This document shows, in pieces, positions 14,704 to 27,780 of a stretch of 64,000 nucleotides of DNA (positions are counted from its first letter, which is position 1; each line of letters begins with the position of its first letter). Made by a program: the position numbers and the translations under genes. This DNA comes from Euglena gracilis (lineage: Eukaryota; Euglenida; Euglenophyceae; Euglenales): positions 82,456,474 to 82,520,473 of the forward strand of contig CP154956.1 of the NCBI GenBank assembly GCA_039621445.1, given 5' to 3'. The notes below the pieces were generated by a model. The model had not been told where the DNA came from. It saw only the letters and a list, made by a program, of their open reading frames with translations, and did not search any database.

Positions 14704-17700
14704 ACTCACTTTTTCGGGGCAACATTATCCATAGGACTTGACACAAATTCACATTTGAACCAGATTCTCCCAGCCCAAAGTGGGAATGGCAAAGACCAAC
14801 GGCGAGCATCCTCAGAGCGTTTGCAGGGTGGTCCCGATGTCCAAAAAAAAATTCAAAAAATCTTAAAATAGCATTTTTTGCTGAACTGTATTAAAATAAT
14901 CCGGTCGATCTATTAATCGACCAAATCATTCCTCGTCAATCAATTTCCTGCAGGCCGATCAATCGTTCATTTTGGTTGCCGTGAGGGGGGGGGTTGGGTT
15001 GGACCCCTCCCCCAAAACTGTAAGGGGACAGGAAAATTTACGGCTTTTTGCCCAGGGGACTGGCCAAAAAGCAAAAAATTTGTCGGTGATGGCGTTCTGT
15101 GCTCTATTGATTGTAATTATTTGAATATTTTGTAAAAATTTTCAAAAAAACACCACGATGAAAGCTACAAAACAACTACCGACCGTAGCTTCACCACAAA
15201 ATTAGGCTCGTAAATATTTCCTTTACAAATGTCTGAAGTTAATTCTTCAATAAATATGTTTTGTAGTACTTTCACAGCGGGTAGCACAGCTTCAAGTGAG
15301 AGCAAAAAAAAAAACGCAAGAAAGAGCAAGAAAGAGCAGAAAAAAATGGACCAAGTCCCTTTATAAAATTCAAAAAATGGATTGTAATGGATTGCCATCT
15401 GCCTGATTCCTTGACGCACCTGCTCATGTGAAGGCAATGCCGACCACGGCACAATCAGGGGGGAATTCAGCGGCAACGGTATAAGGGCGGGGCGGGGGGT
15501 GATAGGAGCGGCAGGGAGGACGGGGCAGTCACTGCCGCTGGCTCAGCCATCAGGGGAGAGGGGGCGGGGGCGGGCGGGGTACGGCCGTATCGCGAGGTGG
15601 CCTTGTGGGAGGCGGGGCCACGACGGAGGAATGTCGCGGACGGGATTGCCCCGCGGGGCGGGTCTGGCACCGCCGCGTGGTGAGATGATGCCCCGAGAGG
15701 TCGGGGGATGGAAATCAAATTGCATTCCCATTCTGCTGTCCGAGGCATCCCTTTGTTTAAGAACCGCGGGGTGCAATGGCTGGGATTCCAACCTGATGTG
15801 GCAGGAAATCGCCGGCTGGACCCCATTTCTCCGGCTTTTCGCGAAATTGGACGTGAGGTTTTTAACATGATTTTTTTGGCCCAAAACAGGGCCAAAAACG
15901 GGCGAAGTCGCAAGCCTGCCGCGCTGTTTTGGGCCGTAAATCGGTCATGTTTCGGGCTAGGCGGGGACTTGCGGGGAGATCAAAATACCGTTAGATAGGG
16001 CATTGTAAGGGCTTCAATTTAGGTCTCCGGACATTTCCTTTTATTTGCTCCATTTTCGCGATATTTTTAAAACATCGATTTTTTTTGCGAATTTGGATAC
16101 CAAAAAAAGGATCTAGAAACACCGAAAACGGGCAGATAGAACGCATACACTGCGTATTCTTCACCATTATTCTTATTTTATTCTTCACCAGAAAGTGCAA
16201 TAGAATCCCAGCAAACTGTGCTTCTTATTAAAACGTTTGAACGCTTCCAAATCACAAAAAAAAAACTATCGTTGAGGCTTTATTCTGTTCAGCACGAACC
16301 CACACAGAAGATTTCAGAAAAGAGGAACACACCATCAAAAGATTTTTCGAAAGTCAAGCTGGTTGGCCGGAAAAGAATGCCACCTAGACCCCCCTCCCCT
16401 TGGGCTTAGGGGGAACCCAGCCGCTTGCCAGGCTGGTTAAAGAAACCAAACATTGCCATCCAAATGCAATAGGGTTTGTGACATTTCATCATCATCAAGA
16501 TTCATAAGAAAATCCAAAGCAACCTCCCCCCAGAGGTCACCCCGGGGACGGCAGTGCCCAGGGGGCAGGCAGCAGTGGAGGCGCAAAGTGCACGTCCCCC
16601 CCTCCCCAGTCCGCGGAGGGCAGCAAAATCATGATCACCGGGATTTAGACCACTGCATTCGCAAAAAAGTTTGGTCTTTTACTTAATCAGTTCATTTGAC
16701 TTTTATTTTCATTTGTGTGTGTGCGTGTGTGTGTAGACACCCCACATGGGATTTTGATCTAGGTCTGGTCTTCTCCAACTAAAGAGATCTCCTGACATGA
16801 CGGAGGGTCGATTTCTTACAGGGTTGGCCCCGCCGAAAAATTCCGATGCCAGAAAAGCCAACAGCTGTGCTTGAGATGCCAGGCAGCTGAACCTGTTTTC
16901 CAGCCAGCAGTTTTGATTCATTCAACTTCCGGGAACAACGTTGGACAAGGATGCCAGTGCTGTGGGGGGAAACGACACTGTTTTCAGCACCAGACACCCT
17001 GACAGGGGTGATCCCAGGCAATGTGCGGGAAGGGGCATCGTGTGGAGAACTCCGCAGGGCAGCGCGGGTCGGCTGCCGAGGACCGCTGGCAATGGCCAGT
17101 GCCGGACCCCAACAAAAGGCTCAAGAGGGATCAAAGGCGAGGCTCAAAAATTATACAAATATTTTTTTGGAAAAAATGCCGAATTATGTAATTCTGTGAA
17201 TAAAAAAAATTCACAAATATGAGACAAAAAACTTTAACAAAAATTAAGCACAATTTGAGACAAGCGTATTCTTGAAAAACAGCAATTGAAAAAAAAAACA
17301 TTTGTGGGGAAAGGTGAGGTAGCCATTGAAAAAGACAGGGAGGCACCACTAACCAAAGGTAGTGTGTGCGCCTGTAGCATGGTGCGAGGCAAAAAGTGGG
17401 AGCACATGCACAGGACGCCCTTCGGCACTCACATACCGGTGAGAATTGGGCCAGGAAGGGGGGGGGGCAGGGGAAATGGGATGGGGCCGGCCAAATCCAC
17501 TGGGGTGGTCTGCAAGGCAAGGCGAGGATGAGGCAGCTTGGCTTGCAAGCGCGCAAGAAAGCACCTCCGGTAATTGATAACGTCTTTGTGACGGCAATGT
17601 TCATGTAACAATGCCTAAATCCACCCCTCCTCAGGGCTTCGATACCCCCCCCCCTGATGCTGCTATTTAACCACCAGTGCAATCTCATTTCTGTCTGCTG

Positions 17701-18549
17701 ATGATGTGTGGCGATGTCTGCCGAAAAACGGTTTGAGTAACCAACCCAGACAAGCCAGAAGGTCTTGGAATTAGGACCAACAAAGGTTCATCTCATAATT
17801 CACAACCACAGAGTCAAGCATGGCGAAAATGACCTTCATAGAGGGGTGCACAAAAACCATAACCTCCCCCTTTGCCTAAGCACTGCAAAAGATGGGCAAG
17901 ATCCATAGGGTGCATGTTTGGCCAAAATATGGGTGTGAAAAAAAAAAAACCGGGGGGGGGGTGCTTAGACAAATGGGGGAAACTGACTGGAAAAACAACG
18001 GAGCTTCCGCCAGAAAAAAAAATGGCGCTCCAGCTGGAAAAAAACAAACCGCGCTTCCGTCAGGGAACAAAACGGCGATTCCGTTGGGAAAAATTCGCGC
18101 GGAAAGGCAGATATTCCTTTCATTTTGGGTGTTTACTGGTAAGACTGCAAACAATCAGCAATATCTCACCAAATCAAGCCTCGGAAAATTGTGAAATATC
18201 GAGAAATTTCGCAAAAAAAAAACGAAAAAAAAGTTGTTTGGGATAATGATCTTTGGGAGAATGACATAAAAAATGGGTAGGAACGAGGGGGGAGGTGCTT
18301 AGGCCAGGGGGGGGAACACTTGTGTTGCAGCCACAATTGCATTTTCTTCATCAGCACCATGCATCACCGGCATTTATACCGGTGGTTCTGCCACATCCTG
18401 CGATGAACAGTGGGGCAGAAAATACACTGGAACACGCTAAGAACAACTTCATTCCCTGCAAGAAAAACTGAGGAGAAGGTAGGTGGGCAGAGGGGTGGGA
18501 CAAACATCACAGCATGCAGATAGAATGCAAAGAGGGACAATCATAGCCT
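14704..18549 (+). repeat. Segmental duplication, copy B
   Basis: Second copy of the block at 1-4155, about 14.7 kb downstream and in direct orientation. It retains the uninterrupted (empty) version of the site where copy A carries a mobile element, around the TA at 17796-17797. It has extra sequence at about 15688-15878 and 16486-16700. Its left edge lies about 230 bp from an inverted-repeat element at 14078-14471. No gene is recognised inside it. Confidence 0.95.
15879..16130 (-). repeat. Dispersed ~250 bp repeat, inverted in copy B
   Basis: Reading this interval on the minus strand reproduces 1149-1400 with only scattered substitutions. On the right both copies rejoin at the shared GCATACACTGCGTATTC. 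On the left, copy B has about 190 bp with no counterpart in copy A. Confidence 0.85.
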
Positions 18550-20010
18550 GCCCGCCCAATTCTAAAACTTCTGAGCACGAGAAAGAAAAGGGAGAGAAAG
18601 ACTGCCCCCTCCCCCCAGGTTTCACCAGAGCTGGCTTTTTATGGTGAGGGGTCTAAGAATTCGGGCTCCTTTAGGAGGGGGAGCCCCACCTGAACTGGGC
18701 TTCGCAGGACATTATTACAACTCGGGAAGAAATACCTTAACAACACTAATTCAGAAGATCAAAGGGAAAAAGCGGGACAGAAAACAAAGTGGAAGACGTA
18801 GAAGAAGCAGGAGTAATGGAAGATGGTTATGGTGGTGGCAGTGGTGGGGGGGGTTGGTGGGTGAGAGAGCCCCGCTCTCTCTGCCTCGCTTCTGGCCTGA
18901 GAACCCCCGGACAAATGACATTGCAGCGTCACTCTCCAGGGACCACTTGGCCTGACACGTCTGGCACCGTCCTTTCAGACTTGTCTGCCACTGCCCCTCT
19001 ATGGGTAGCAGTGGCGCCCAAGTGACAACACACCCAGAGTCGTCTGGCAGGCCCTTCCGGGACCCTGTTCCATTGCACTCGTCCACCTTGCTTGGGCGAC
19101 TTTGGGTGGGTAGGCTCCACCCATACAATTACCCCAGACCGAAGCCTGACATATGCAACAAGCTTCGGTGGCCTGGAAGGGTGGGCGGGCAGGGCCACGT
19201 CCACCAGGCAAGCGGAACACTGGGGGCAGAAAGACAGCCTTGCGGGCGACTTGCGTCAGGCACCACAGGGTGTAGGGACCCGGTCGACGAGAAGGAGGCT
19301 GAAGCAAGCCCGATTCCCATTGAGGTGCCCAACCAAAATGTCGGCTGAAAACTTGCTCCGCGGCTGGATTTGGGGCTTTTATACCACGATTTTATACCAG
19401 AATTTCAGGGTTTGCTTTCATACCAGGAGTTTATACCAGGATAGCAGGATTTGCTTTTATACTAGGATTTTATTCCAATAGACCAGGATTTGCATTTTTA
19501 TGCATTTCAGTGGGAAAAAAAGGCACCCCCCCCCCCGCAGAAAGGGTCATCTGACAAGTCGGCTGGAATCGGGTATTCTGAAACCTCCTATCATGCCAGG
19601 TTGGGCAGCACTGGGAACCTGACCGTTTCCTGGGCAGAACTCTGACAGGTTCTCGGGTATAAGAACATCTTGGGGGCATAGGAGACCAGGGGTTGGTGGG
19701 GTTGGGGAAAGGAGAAAGAAAAATCGGAATTTTTGACTGCCAGCTGACACAAAAAATGCAACCAAATGACCCTTTCTTTGCATTTTAGGGAACAATGAAT
19801 TTTTTGATTCCGGAAAAAATGCTCTTCGATGAGAAAAATCAGGTTGTTGGAAGAAATAATCAAAACATCTGAGCGGAATCAGAAGATGGAAAGCAATTTC
19901 CCACGGTGGCAGGGTGCCCAAATTTTTAAAAGCTTGGGTGTGCATGGTTTGCCCTTTTCCTTTGATCTGCAACGGCAGGGGGACATCAAACAGCTTCTTT
20001 GTCAACCTTA
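18550..20010. other. Mostly noncoding stretch
   Basis: A G/C-rich patch at 19000-19290 has open frames on both strands (minus strand PYTLWCLTQVARKAVF is the best) without convincing splice sites. 19370-19490 holds degenerate TTTATACCAGGATT repeats. Nothing else seen. Confidence 0.4.
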
Positions 20011-20016
20011 GCTCAC

Positions 20017-20087
20017 CGGTCCAGCTCCAGCCTTGAATGGGGGCACGACAGGGTTGAGGGTGAAGCCAAAGGCCCCCAGCACCGTAG
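20017..20087 (-). CDS. Candidate internal exon, hydrophobic
   Basis: Acceptor TTTCGCCAG, donor CCG/GTGAGC (a strong donor). Open as TVLGAFGFTLNPVVPP then FKAGAGP, resembling part of a membrane protein. Phase 1 in, 0 out. No partner exon is certain. Confidence 0.35.
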
Positions 20088-20947
20088 CTGGCGAAATGCA
20101 CCGAAGAAAGCCCCTCCTCCTCCCCCCAAGCACCCTTGAAGCCAAGGTCACCAGGAAGCTCTGTTTTTTTCTTTTTGGGAGGAATCCCTCCCGACCCCAA
20201 AAGTGAATGGTCCTGAACAGGCTTCTGCTTAAGGACCCCCGGGGGGGGGTACTGGCTAGCCAATCGGCTAGACACTGGAAAAAATGGACTAGCTAGACCC
20301 CACCCCCCTCCCCCCAGGGGGGGGCCGGGGGTCCCCCGAACTGGAAAAAAAAATTTCCTCCGATGCTGCGCGCCGAGGTGGAAATGAGGTTTTTAATAGG
20401 TTTTTGGCTGATTTTGTTCCAAAAATTCTCAAAAATGGCCAAAAACGGGCATTTTTGGCCATTTTTAGGGGTCCCAATTTTCCGGCGCTTTGCGCCGGTC
20501 ACTGGAAAAAAATTTCCACTAGCTAGCCCTGCTAGAAATCCCACTAGCCAAATTTGGACTAGCTGCAGTCCAGCCCCGGGGGGGGGGGGTACTGCAATCC
20601 CTTAAGCAGAAGCCTGGTCCTGAATCGGAGGCCTTTTGCCCCAATCATTTGGCGTCATACATTTCGGACCCTCAGGGGTGCGCAGTTTTTTTTGGGAAAT
20701 ACATCCGCATGCCCGTAATGGCGAAGCATTGCTGAATGCCGGCTGGGGGGGGGGTTGCCAGCCACGTCGGGCGAACACGTCACCCCTCGTAAGTGACGCA
20801 ATTTTGGCAGCTGGAGGTTGGGCCAGGTGGTGAGGAAAGGGCAGGAGAGGGTCGCTGCTCCTCAATGAGGAAATAAAGCAGAATGAAATGAAAGGTATAG
20901 GCGGGGTGGCGTGGGGGGTGTGGCCAAGCCCGAGGCCAGGGGAACAC

Positions 20948-21022
20948 ATTGATTGGGAGTGCAAGCATTCCGCTCCGGAAGTTGCCAAGCCGGTGACGAC
21001 AAGCCAGGGTTTTGACTGGCAT
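20948..21022 (-). CDS. Candidate exon, amino-acid transporter-like motif
   Basis: The minus strand reads LGNFRSGMLALPIN before donor GTGTTC. The GN..SGMLALP string is reminiscent of the first membrane helix of the SLC36/AAAP amino-acid transporters (GN.GTG.LALP). No good acceptor was found and the match is short, so this may be coincidence. Confidence 0.25.
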
Positions 21023-21464
21023 TCGGCTCTGTTAACACAGTCCACATCATTGATTGGAGGAAAAGGTCTTCCCATTTTAGACAGTGGCTTAGGTGGTGTA
21101 AATTGCTCATGAATAATTTGACTGAACTGCCTTCCGAAACTGTCCAAAAGGCCATCAAAAACAGTCAAAAATTTTCAAATACATGTCGTGTCCAAAAATT
21201 TTCAAGAAATAAGACGGAAAAATGAGGGAAGCGAAAACCCCCTTCAATTCATTTAAAAAAAATCTTAACTGCAAACAGAACAAAGTACATAGAATAAAAA
21301 CTTGGTAGAAAATATAGTTTTATTACAAAACTGCGAACAGGAATAGTACTTTTGAAAATGGACAGATTGCTATTGAGAGTCTTTAACCAGACGTGCTGTC
21401 AGCTGTGCATACAATTGACCAAAAAAATGACAGCAAAAAAGTCAGGTAAACCCCCCTCCCCTAA

Positions 21465-21840
21465 TAAGTGCGCAGTGCCCTAATTGTGCGCAGTGCCCCA
21501 AAAAGTGCGCACCCCCCGAGGGTCCGAAACTACCTCCCTAAAAAGTGCGCACCCCCCCAAAGGAAAAATCACTGTCGCATCTCAGGTCGGAAAGCACACA
21601 CAATTCTCAGAACTGTCCTTTTCAGCCCAAATATTTCTATCGCCCAAGCCCACATTTGACACATAATCGCTTGACTCATAGCTTAAAATCACAAACTTGG
21701 GGGAAATGAAAAAGGAGTGGGGAAAATGTGTGTATTTTTGGCTTTGTCCTAAAAGTGCGCACTGCCCTAATAAGTGCGCACCCCTTGGGCCCGAAACTAC
21801 GTCCTTAAAATGTGCACACCCGTGCACTTATTAGGGGGGG
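21465..21840. repeat. AAGTGCGCAC...CCC repeat cluster
   Basis: AAGTGCGCACCCCC-type units occur around 21465-21560 and 21750-21840, with CGAAACTACxTCC in both clusters and an inverted terminal form (GTGCACTTATTAGGGGGG) at the end. Likely an inverted-repeat element of about 375 bp with internal copies. Confidence 0.55.
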
Positions 21841-22159
21841 GTTACAAGCCAATTTACACCGTTTGTGCGCCAGATTGGAGAGCACAGCGGGGAGGGGGGG
21901 GACGTCGCTTGACGACCCCGGGGTCCAGCTCAGAGGCGGGAAAAATTGACCTGGTTGGAGAAAGGCCCTTGGCTGGCCGAAACCCCCAGGGATGGGGTCC
22001 AATCTTCTTAATCGACACCAGGCGGCTTTTTACCAACAGCTGGAATAAGGGGGGGGCGTTGTGCTATGGGGTGCCGGGCCACAGCAGGCACCCCCCGGGG
22101 GAGGGGGTCGGTTTGGATCCCGGTGCCTGCCGACCAGGCCGCTGTTTCCGGGAAAATGG

Positions 22160-24700
22160 CCATTTTTGGGCCCCTGGTGTGTGTGTGGTATAGCACTACC
22201 ACCCTCCCTAAAAGCCCTACCCCCCCCCAGGGGTCGAAAGTGCCCTACCCCCCTGCCTGCCCAGAGCACCCAGCCCCCCCCCCCCAGGGGTACGCATCCT
22301 TGAAAAGGAAGGATCCTGATTGACCCCCCCTCCCGGGGGGGGGGGGTCCCCAGCCCCCCCCTCCCCCCGGGAGGGTCAATTCCCATCAGCCACTTACACC
22401 AAGTGGGCTTCCCTGCTGCAAGCGGTGTGGCCCAAATGTTGGTCGCGATCCGGTCTTGGATGGGGGAGGGGGTTGGAAAGTGCTGGGTTTGGTGCTTTGG
22501 GGTCCTGCTAGCGTGGAGGGTGCTGAGAGTGATGGGTACCGTCGAGGAATTCAACCCCGGAGCGCCCTGGCCATGGGGGCATATCCGTCAAGAGCAGGAG
22601 GTGCAACAAAACTAGTCAAATGGAATGCAGAACACAAATAAAGCAAAATAAACAAAAACGCTCCTAAAACAACAAAGCAGAATAAGACAATAAATAAAAC
22701 TAATAATAATTAAACAATGCGAGTTCAAGTTCGATTCCTTCAAAACCTGCTGGGGGGGGGGACGTGAAAAATTTTGTCTCCTTGAGAGAAAAAAATTCAT
22801 CCTGCATCATGGCTCATCATGCAACGTGTTGGATGCCTTCAACAAACTTTGACGTTTCATATTTCCCTCCTCAAAATAATCTTAAAAAAAAAGGCAAACC
22901 TTGACTTCTTTTCATCCAAAAACATTGGAGTGTTCAAATGGTGTGCATATGACATTCGGTAGATGGGCCTGCACACTAAATAATTCTGACCAGTTGGGAA
23001 AAAAAAACTACCGGTAACAGTTTGCAGTGTAAGCAAAATATTGTAAAATGCGAAAAATACATAAGTTCTGTGCAGGGCTATACGGGCAACCTGGCAGGAG
23101 GTCAACTCCCCACCCGCCTAGTTACCACACACACAAAAAAAATTAACCTAAAAATCGGCACCCTTGGAAAAATGGGAGGGGGGGTCGGACCCCCACCCCC
23201 CACCCATAGGGCTGGGATTCCCATTCAGCCCTGGTTTGCGAAAAGAGCAAAACAATCGACGAGACAATACCATAAGTGCAATGTATGTGTCCAGGTGCCA
23301 ACTTTCCAACATGCAAAATGCACTGGTACAAGCATGTGGCCACTTCTTTGTTGGGAAGGCGAAAGCCTCATGGGGATGACAAAAGCCAGCGGGCGAGGTA
23401 GAGATGAGGGGAAAAAAAACTTCTGCCTTGCAAATGCCCTTGGCCGGGGTAGAGATGTGCAAAATGCAAACTGTGCAAAAATGGCCAAAAAAAAGGAGGG
23501 CCTGCAAAGTGAATTCCCCCCCTTCCTTTCGGTGTCTGCCATGTCTGAGAGTTCGTTCCTTCCCCCTGGCCGACCAATCGGGTCTGCTTTGGACCTTATT
23601 GCACGTTTCACACCCACAAAGGGGAAGGCGGCCGCCATGGCAAGGGGATCACATTCCTCGGAATGGAGTGGAACATCGACCAGGTTGCTCGGCAGGGCAG
23701 GGGGCAGTGCTGGGGTGGCGGGGATGGGGTGGGGGATGGGGCGGGGCCAAGGTATTAAGTGAAAAGGGTTGTTCCAAAAAATTGTTCCAGACCCGATCTC
23801 CCCAACCTCGCCTGGCTTGATCCTCCCCCATACTTTGCATTAATGCACCACAGAGAAATACGCCGTGGCAGAAAAAAGTTCTGATGCGGCGAGCATGCGG
23901 CGCACATCCAAAACTTGTGCTGCAGTGCATGAGGTGCACGTGGGGTTGCATCGCAAAAGCGGTCACCTGGGATTTGAGGAAAAAAGTTTCCATGTGTCGG
24001 AGCCACATTACGCCTGAGGATGGTCTTTCAGGGGCGGTTCTTGCGGGGGAAAAAACTTCCTGTCCTCTGTAGAACCGCCCTGTTTTGTTTTGTTTTGTGT
24101 GTGTCGGATGGGCGATGGTGCAAGGGTGCAGAAAACCCTTGTTTCCCCGTTTCCCCCCCCCCAAAACATGAACACTAACTCGGCATTTATCCCTTTGGAT
24201 TTTTCATGAAATGCACTGGGATGGGAAATTTTTCTTCCCCTCAAGCACCACCTTGGTGGCACAGTTGCAAAAAAAAAAGTTGTGCGGCATCATGCACATG
24301 AATTATTTGGGGTGGCGGGCTGGCGGTATGTCCCCTAGAAAAAAATGCTGCAATGAAGAAAAATATTTCTGGGTGGTTTTGGAAGGTTTTGTTTTTGGAG
24401 CCCCTGATAGCCCAACGGAGGGAACAGAGAAGGGGAGGATTTGGACCCCTTCATCGTACTCCCCTCCTTCCCATGAACAAAACTAACACTCACTTAAGAC
24501 AATGGGTGTGGTTGGTGGGAGTGAAGGGGAGGGAGGACAGACAAGCCGGTGACGGGGGGCCGAGGATCACGCTTCGGGAGGGACGCGGGCGTCGCCTGTC
24601 GTGTGTGGGAAAAAGCCGCAACGTCCCATCATCGTGACACCGGCGGCTCAGGCAGCTTTAGGTCAATATATGGCACCTATTCGCCCCCCCCCCCAGCGTT
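22160..24700. other. No gene recognised
   Basis: C-run/G-run junctions near 22100-22380, AT-rich sequence to 23100, then mixed sequence without sustained codon bias. An isolated start-like ATG at 23638 is listed separately. Confidence 0.4.
23615..23638 (-). CDS. Weak first-exon candidate
   Basis: An ATG in a strong initiation context (GCCATGGCG) opens MAAAFPFV before a GTGTGA donor. It could start a gene whose later exons include the islands at 21.0 and 20.1 kb. Unsupported beyond that. Confidence 0.15.
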
Positions 24701-25669
24701 ACCACACGTGTCCTGAGTCCGGGCCTAAAGTGCATCCCACAAGGGTTTACCTTGTCTTTCTCTCTGATGGAGGGTAACCGCCAATCAACGTTCTTGCGAC
24801 TGCCAATCAAGAGTCGAACGTGGAGTGTTCTCTGCAAAAGAAAAGGACTTCGCCAGAAGTCATCAGGCAGAGCTGTGTTTTTTTTATTGAACATCCAACA
24901 CCCTCCTGGGGAAACACCTTTGGGGATCATCTTAGGATGAAAAATTCGGTGCATTTGAGGTGATACCCACCTTCCCTAGTTCGACAAGGGTACCACCGTA
25001 CAAAGAATGAAAGGTGGGGTTAAATATGAGGTTGGGGGGGGGGATCAGACCCCTCCCTCCGGTCCAGGAGGGAGGCGGGGCACAATCCACTGTTTACACT
25101 GGTCTGGTGACGTATCTTTTTATCCCACACAAAGCGCTGGACCAAAAAATTGTTGTCTCCACCCAAAAAGGCGAAAATGCCATTTTGGGCACTTTTTGGG
25201 CAAAATATTGCAAAAAAAATGAAAAAAAAGTGGTGTGAAATCTTTCTCCGGTGCAAAGCGCCTTGACACTTTCGGGAGTCCTGGGCATACCAGTACTTAG
25301 CGACCCCGGGGGGGAGGGGGGTCACTTTCAACTCTGAAAAAAACAGTCAATCACTTTAACCCCCGGGGGATCGACTACTCTTCAGGAGGCAATGAAATTT
25401 TGCCAAAAAGTCTCAAAAAGTCCAAAAAAATCCGGCGCCTTCGGCGCCAGGCCAGCCACTTTTCATTTTCGGGCCCACCCCCCGGGGGGGGGGGTCACGG
25501 CCAAAAAACCAGTCAGTCACTCTGAAAAAACCAGTCAGTCAGCCCCTGGGGGGAGGGGGGGGGGGTGGGGTAGGACAGGTGTTAAGCAATGGTATGGTCC
25601 TGGGTACCCCCAGGGCAAGTTTGGACCCCCGCTCCCCGGCAGTCCAGGAGAAGGGGGGGAACACCTCAC

Positions 25670-25671
<2 letters not shown>

Positions 25672-25710
<39 letters not shown>
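25672..25710 (+). repeat. (CT)n microsatellite
   Basis: About 39 bp of CT followed within 15 bp by the recurrent motif TATATCGAACCCTGG. Confidence 0.97.
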
Positions 25711-25713
<3 letters not shown>

Positions 25714-26089
25714 ACACCCAACTTATATCGAACCCTGGTCAGCAGTGGTCAACCCCCAAACCAAAAGAGAAGCGGGGTCGAAAATTAAGCAGTGCTAACT
25801 TTCAATCATTTCTGACCCCATCCCCATTGAAGAGATCCTGTGAAGACACACATTGAGGATAGCAGGTGATGTGTAATTGGCAAAACCAACATTGACAGAT
25901 TGGCACAAAAGCTCCCTGGTGGGAGACGCATTCGCTCAAGAAGATGGGGAGGGGGAGAACTCCATCGACGAGGCCTTTGGGATTCCCCGGAGCCACGGCC
26001 AGGTGGCTGGGCGGCCAATTCAATTGCAAAGTGATGAATGGTCAGGCAACCATGACCACCCCGAAAATTATTGCCTGTCAAATCAGCTG

Positions 26090-26115
26090 CCTGCCTGCCT
26101 GCCTTTGTGTCTGTT

Positions 26116-26160
<45 letters not shown>

Positions 26161-26216
26161 GCCTGCCTGCCTGTCTGTCTGTCTGTCTCTCTGTCTGTCT
26201 GTCTGTCTGCCTGGCA
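26090..26216 (+). repeat. (CTGT)n / (CTGC)n tetranucleotide array
   Basis: Tetranucleotide repeats with CTGC variants at both ends, just 3' of the last exon assigned to the long minus-strand gene. Confidence 0.97.
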
Positions 26217-26295
26217 GCTAATGCAGAGGGCCTGCCAAAGCGCCGAAGCGATCCATCTAGGCCCCAGAGCCGAGCCGCTGGCCTCTGGAGCCCAC

Positions 26296-26361
26296 CCGGC
26301 CGTGGGCAGGACTGGAGCAGATCGTGGAGGCCCTGGGCGGCGATGTGTGGATTGTACTGGG
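26296..26361 (-). CDS. Exon of long minus-strand gene (3'-most seen)
   Basis: Acceptor TGCCCCCAG, donor CCGG/GTGGGC; open as QYNPHIAAQGLHDLLQ. Phase 1 in, matching the phase-1 exit of the exon at 26967-27034. The plus strand also has an open frame here (LEQIVEALGGDVW), which I rejected because the neighbouring exons and phases favour minus. Confidence 0.4.
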
Positions 26362-26584
26362 CTGGGGGCATGCCCGAGGACGCCGGGGCAGGGGAGGCAA
26401 CAGGAAAGTGAAGACTTCAATTTCCCCAATGGAAAAAAGGTAAACAATTTCAAACAATTTCACCACCACCTTTCCCCTCGAGAGTTGTAACTTCAACCGC
26501 TTTTTTTTTAAGCGTTGCAAGAGTGAGTGTGCGGTGTGTCTGCGTGTGGAATACACACTTGTGTGCGTGTGCATGTGTGAGTGC

Positions 26585-26586
<2 letters not shown>

Positions 26587-26677
<91 letters not shown>

Positions 26678-26830
26678 GGTGGGGGTGTGTGTGTGTGGGT
26701 GGGTGGGTGTGTGGGTGGGTGTGTGTGGGTGGGTGGGTGTGTGTGTGTGTGTGTGTGGGTGGGTGTGGGTGGGTGGGTGGGTGGGTGGGTGTGTGGGAGG
26801 GCGTGTATGTGTACGTGCGTGTGGGTGGGT
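26587..26830 (+). repeat. (GT)n then GTGG-rich array
   Basis: About 80 bp pure GT, then 160 bp of mixed GTGT/GGGT. It lies in the predicted intron between the exons at 26967 and 26361. Confidence 0.97.
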
Positions 26831-26966
26831 GAGGGGTGGGGGGGGGAGGATTAAAAGCTTTTTCAGTGAGAGTGTTTCCCTGTGCCAGATCAGTGTCTGG
26901 GCATGGGCGGGGGAACCAAGGGATTCTCCATCGGCACGGCCAGCTGCAGGTTGCCCTCCTTGCCAC

Positions 26967-27034
26967 CGTGGGGCGAGAACCCCAGGGAGGAGCTGCTGAA
27001 CGACGAATCAGCGAAACGGCGGGAGGCGCACCCC
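26967..27034 (-). CDS. Exon of long minus-strand gene
   Basis: Acceptor CACCTCCCAG, donor CACG/GTGGCA. Reads ASRRFADSSFSSSSLGF then SPH with about 85% G/C at third positions. Phase 2 in and 1 out, compatible with both neighbours. Product unknown. Confidence 0.45.
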
Positions 27035-27381
27035 CTGGGAGGTGGTACTGGCCGGGGAGGGTTACTGTGGCACCTCCACGTACACAGACTAAAAGGGCCA
27101 GAGGCGAAAAACAGCGCCACGCCAAAAAAAGGGATAAAATACACCAAAAAAAAACACACAGTCACTGTCACACTCACTGTGCACAGTCACTGTGCACAGC
27201 CACAGTCACTGTGCACACAGGAGGGAGGGTTGCTGTGGGAGGCGCAGACATGGCAGGTGGGCGGCACCAAGGCATCCCCAGCCCTATGATGATAACAATA
27301 TAAAATATATTGTACATAATATAGTAAATACATAATATAAATAAAACAAAGAATAATGCTTAGAATAAACGTAATACAATA

Positions 27382-27522
27382 CCTACCCCCCCCCCCGGGA
27401 AACTGTCACCTGACAGGTTGGCCAGTACCGGGGACCCTGACAACTTCCTATACTGACAGGTTGGCCGGTACTGGGGACCCTGACAGTTTCCCGGGCGGGA
27501 CCCTGACAGTTTCCCGGGTAGG
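27382..27522. mobile_element. Inverted-repeat element, CTGACAG family
   Basis: Left end CCTACCCCC...CCGGGAAACTGTCA; right end TGACAGTTTCCCGGGTAGG. Internal repeats GGACCCTGACAG and CTGACAGGTTGGCC. Related pieces lie near 19545-19640, 32657-32775 and 35885-35935. Confidence 0.7.
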
Positions 27523-27780
27523 CCCTACCCTAAACTCAGCCTCCAACCTGCCCTACCAGGTTTGTGCCGTATGTGAAATGCACAGGAATCCAGCCACGTG
27601 CAACTTCCCTGGGCCACCCCCTCCCAGTATGTTCCATGCGTTTTTGGATCTGCCGTGCGAGCCAGAAACACGGTAAGTGGCGTCGCAACCAGCCAGAGCT
27701 GAGGATTAGGCTCAGGATTAGGTACAGAGGGGGGCCCAGTTTCGTGCCATATCTCCACCTTTGCCCCTGTGGGGGGGTAC

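Noticed and set aside
19000-19290. Possible exon on either strand
   Set aside because: Open frames on both strands and no good donor/acceptor pair; codon bias mixed.
22700-22760. tRNA-like string AGTTCGATTCC
   Set aside because: No acceptor stem, anticodon arm or A-box at the right spacing.
26296-26400. Plus-strand reading LEQIVEALGGDVW, also cyclase-like
   Set aside because: Attractive, but it is the complement of a minus-strand exon whose phase fits its neighbour, and no plus-strand partner exons were found. Kept only as an alternative.
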